DNA of 20,877 nucleotides from a virus. The stretch is taken from positions 1 through 20,877 of the IMG/VR virus record IMGVR_UViG_3300007540_000157, one strand, 5' to 3'. The first letter of the stretch is position 1. Each line of letters opens with the position of its first letter. The translations under genes were made by a program, and so were the position numbers. Of this stretch, positions 20,525 through 20,877 are shown piece by piece. The notes under the pieces were generated by a model. It was not told where the DNA came from and made no database searches. It saw nothing but the letters and a program-made list of their open reading frames with translations.

Positions 20525-20877
20525 AACTATCAGACAACTTTTCATTAACAGAATTTACTAAATCACAGACAGCCGAAAGAAAAGGTATAACTAATAAACC
20601 TAATGAAATACATGTTATGGCTATGGAATCTTTATGTCATAACATATTAGAAAGAGTTAGATCAGCATTTGGTAAACCAATCAATATCAATTCGGGCTAT
20701 CGAAGTGTTGCTTTGTGTGAAGCCATTGGATCAAAATCCACCTCACAACATTGCGATGGAGAAGCGGCAGACATAGAAATATATGGCGTAAGTAATTACG
20801 ACCTAGCAAAATATATAGAAAACAATTTAAACTTTGATCAATTAATACTAGAATGTTGGGACGGTATTGATCCTAAC
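20521..20877 (+). CDS. M15-type peptidoglycan peptidase, probable endolysin (3' end outside window)
   Basis: 119 residues are visible; the frame is open to the window edge. GTG at 20521 overlaps the preceding stop (GTGA) and has an AGGAG site 6 nt before. The start KLSDNFSLTEFTKSQTA is the usual N-terminal helix of the M15A/DD-peptidase family (related to D-Ala-D-Ala carboxypeptidases and L-Ala-D-Glu endopeptidases). NSGYRS at 57-62 is the conserved Arg loop, and SQHCDGEAADIEI holds the zinc ligands His77 and Asp84. The third His should follow shortly after the window edge. No signal peptide is seen, so a holin or similar would be needed for export. Family members of 120-150 residues are common, so little is missing. 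It probably cuts peptide cross-links in the host wall at lysis. Confidence 0.8.
   Translation, partial: MKLSDNFSLTEFTKSQTAERKGITNKPNEIHVMAMESLCHNILERVRSAFGKPININSGYRSVALCEAIGSKSTSQHCDGEAADIEIYGVSNYDLAKYIENNLNFDQLILECWDGIDPN

Noticed and set aside
464-20545. About twenty open frames of 60-107 codons on the - strand
   Set aside because: All lie opposite well supported + strand genes, lack plausible ribosome binding sites and recognisable motifs, and have compositions (Ser/Val/Pro-rich or Ile/Tyr-rich) expected from the complement of Thr/Ser/Gly-rich or AT-rich coding sequence.
1-20877. CRISPR array, insertion sequence, tRNA, rRNA or attachment site
   Set aside because: No regularly spaced direct repeats, transposase or integrase genes, terminal inverted repeats or RNA gene folds were found; there is also too little non-coding space.

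Overview
The window is about 20.9 kb of one strand of a tailed-phage genome. It is AT-rich (roughly one third G+C by eye) and almost entirely coding. All credible genes are on the + strand and are packed with 1-8 nt overlaps or near-zero gaps. The longest non-coding gap is 38 nt. I recognise many of the protein families from memory as typical of marine bacteriophages, especially uncultured Mediterranean-type phages, SAR11 pelagiphages of the HTVC010P kind, and cyanophages. With P22 gp10-like, adaptor-like and giant internal virion proteins but no tape measure or tail-tube genes, the best reading is a marine podovirus. Its host is probably an AT-rich marine alphaproteobacterium. The host is an inference.

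Layout. (1) 1-1175: a run of tiny overlapping genes, mostly Lys/Arg-rich with conserved Cys, plus one single-pass membrane protein. (2) 1176-4771: connector and minor virion genes. These are two related head-tail adaptor-like proteins, two conserved marine-phage proteins, a Rossmann-like enzyme-type protein at 3308-4015, and a conserved small structural protein. (3) 4772-9960: the appendage module, with a beta-rich protein containing an apparent type I copper (cupredoxin) site, a fibre-like protein with two 74-residue repeats, an 845-aa lectin-like putative receptor-binding protein, and a fibre-assembly-like protein. (4) 9963-12310: a P22 gp10-like stabilisation/tail protein, split in two by a single in-frame TAA, and a small companion. 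(5) 12349-20524: four ejection/internal virion-type proteins of 274, 327, 545 and 1568 aa. (6) 20521 to the end: the start of an M15-type peptidoglycan peptidase (endolysin), cut by the window edge.

The genes read as a late (virion and lysis) cluster: adaptors and gp10-like protein close the portal and carry the tail, fibres bind the host, the Gly/Gln-rich and giant proteins probably form the channel for DNA entry, and the M15 enzyme lyses the cell. Capsid, portal, terminase and replication genes are not in the window. The most unusual points are the in-frame stop in the gp10-like gene, next to a beta module shared with the copper-site protein, the intact cupredoxin ligands in a virion protein, the microgene cluster, and a promoter-like sequence that would give a leaderless transcript for the internal virion genes. 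Family names come from recognition of motifs, not from a database search.
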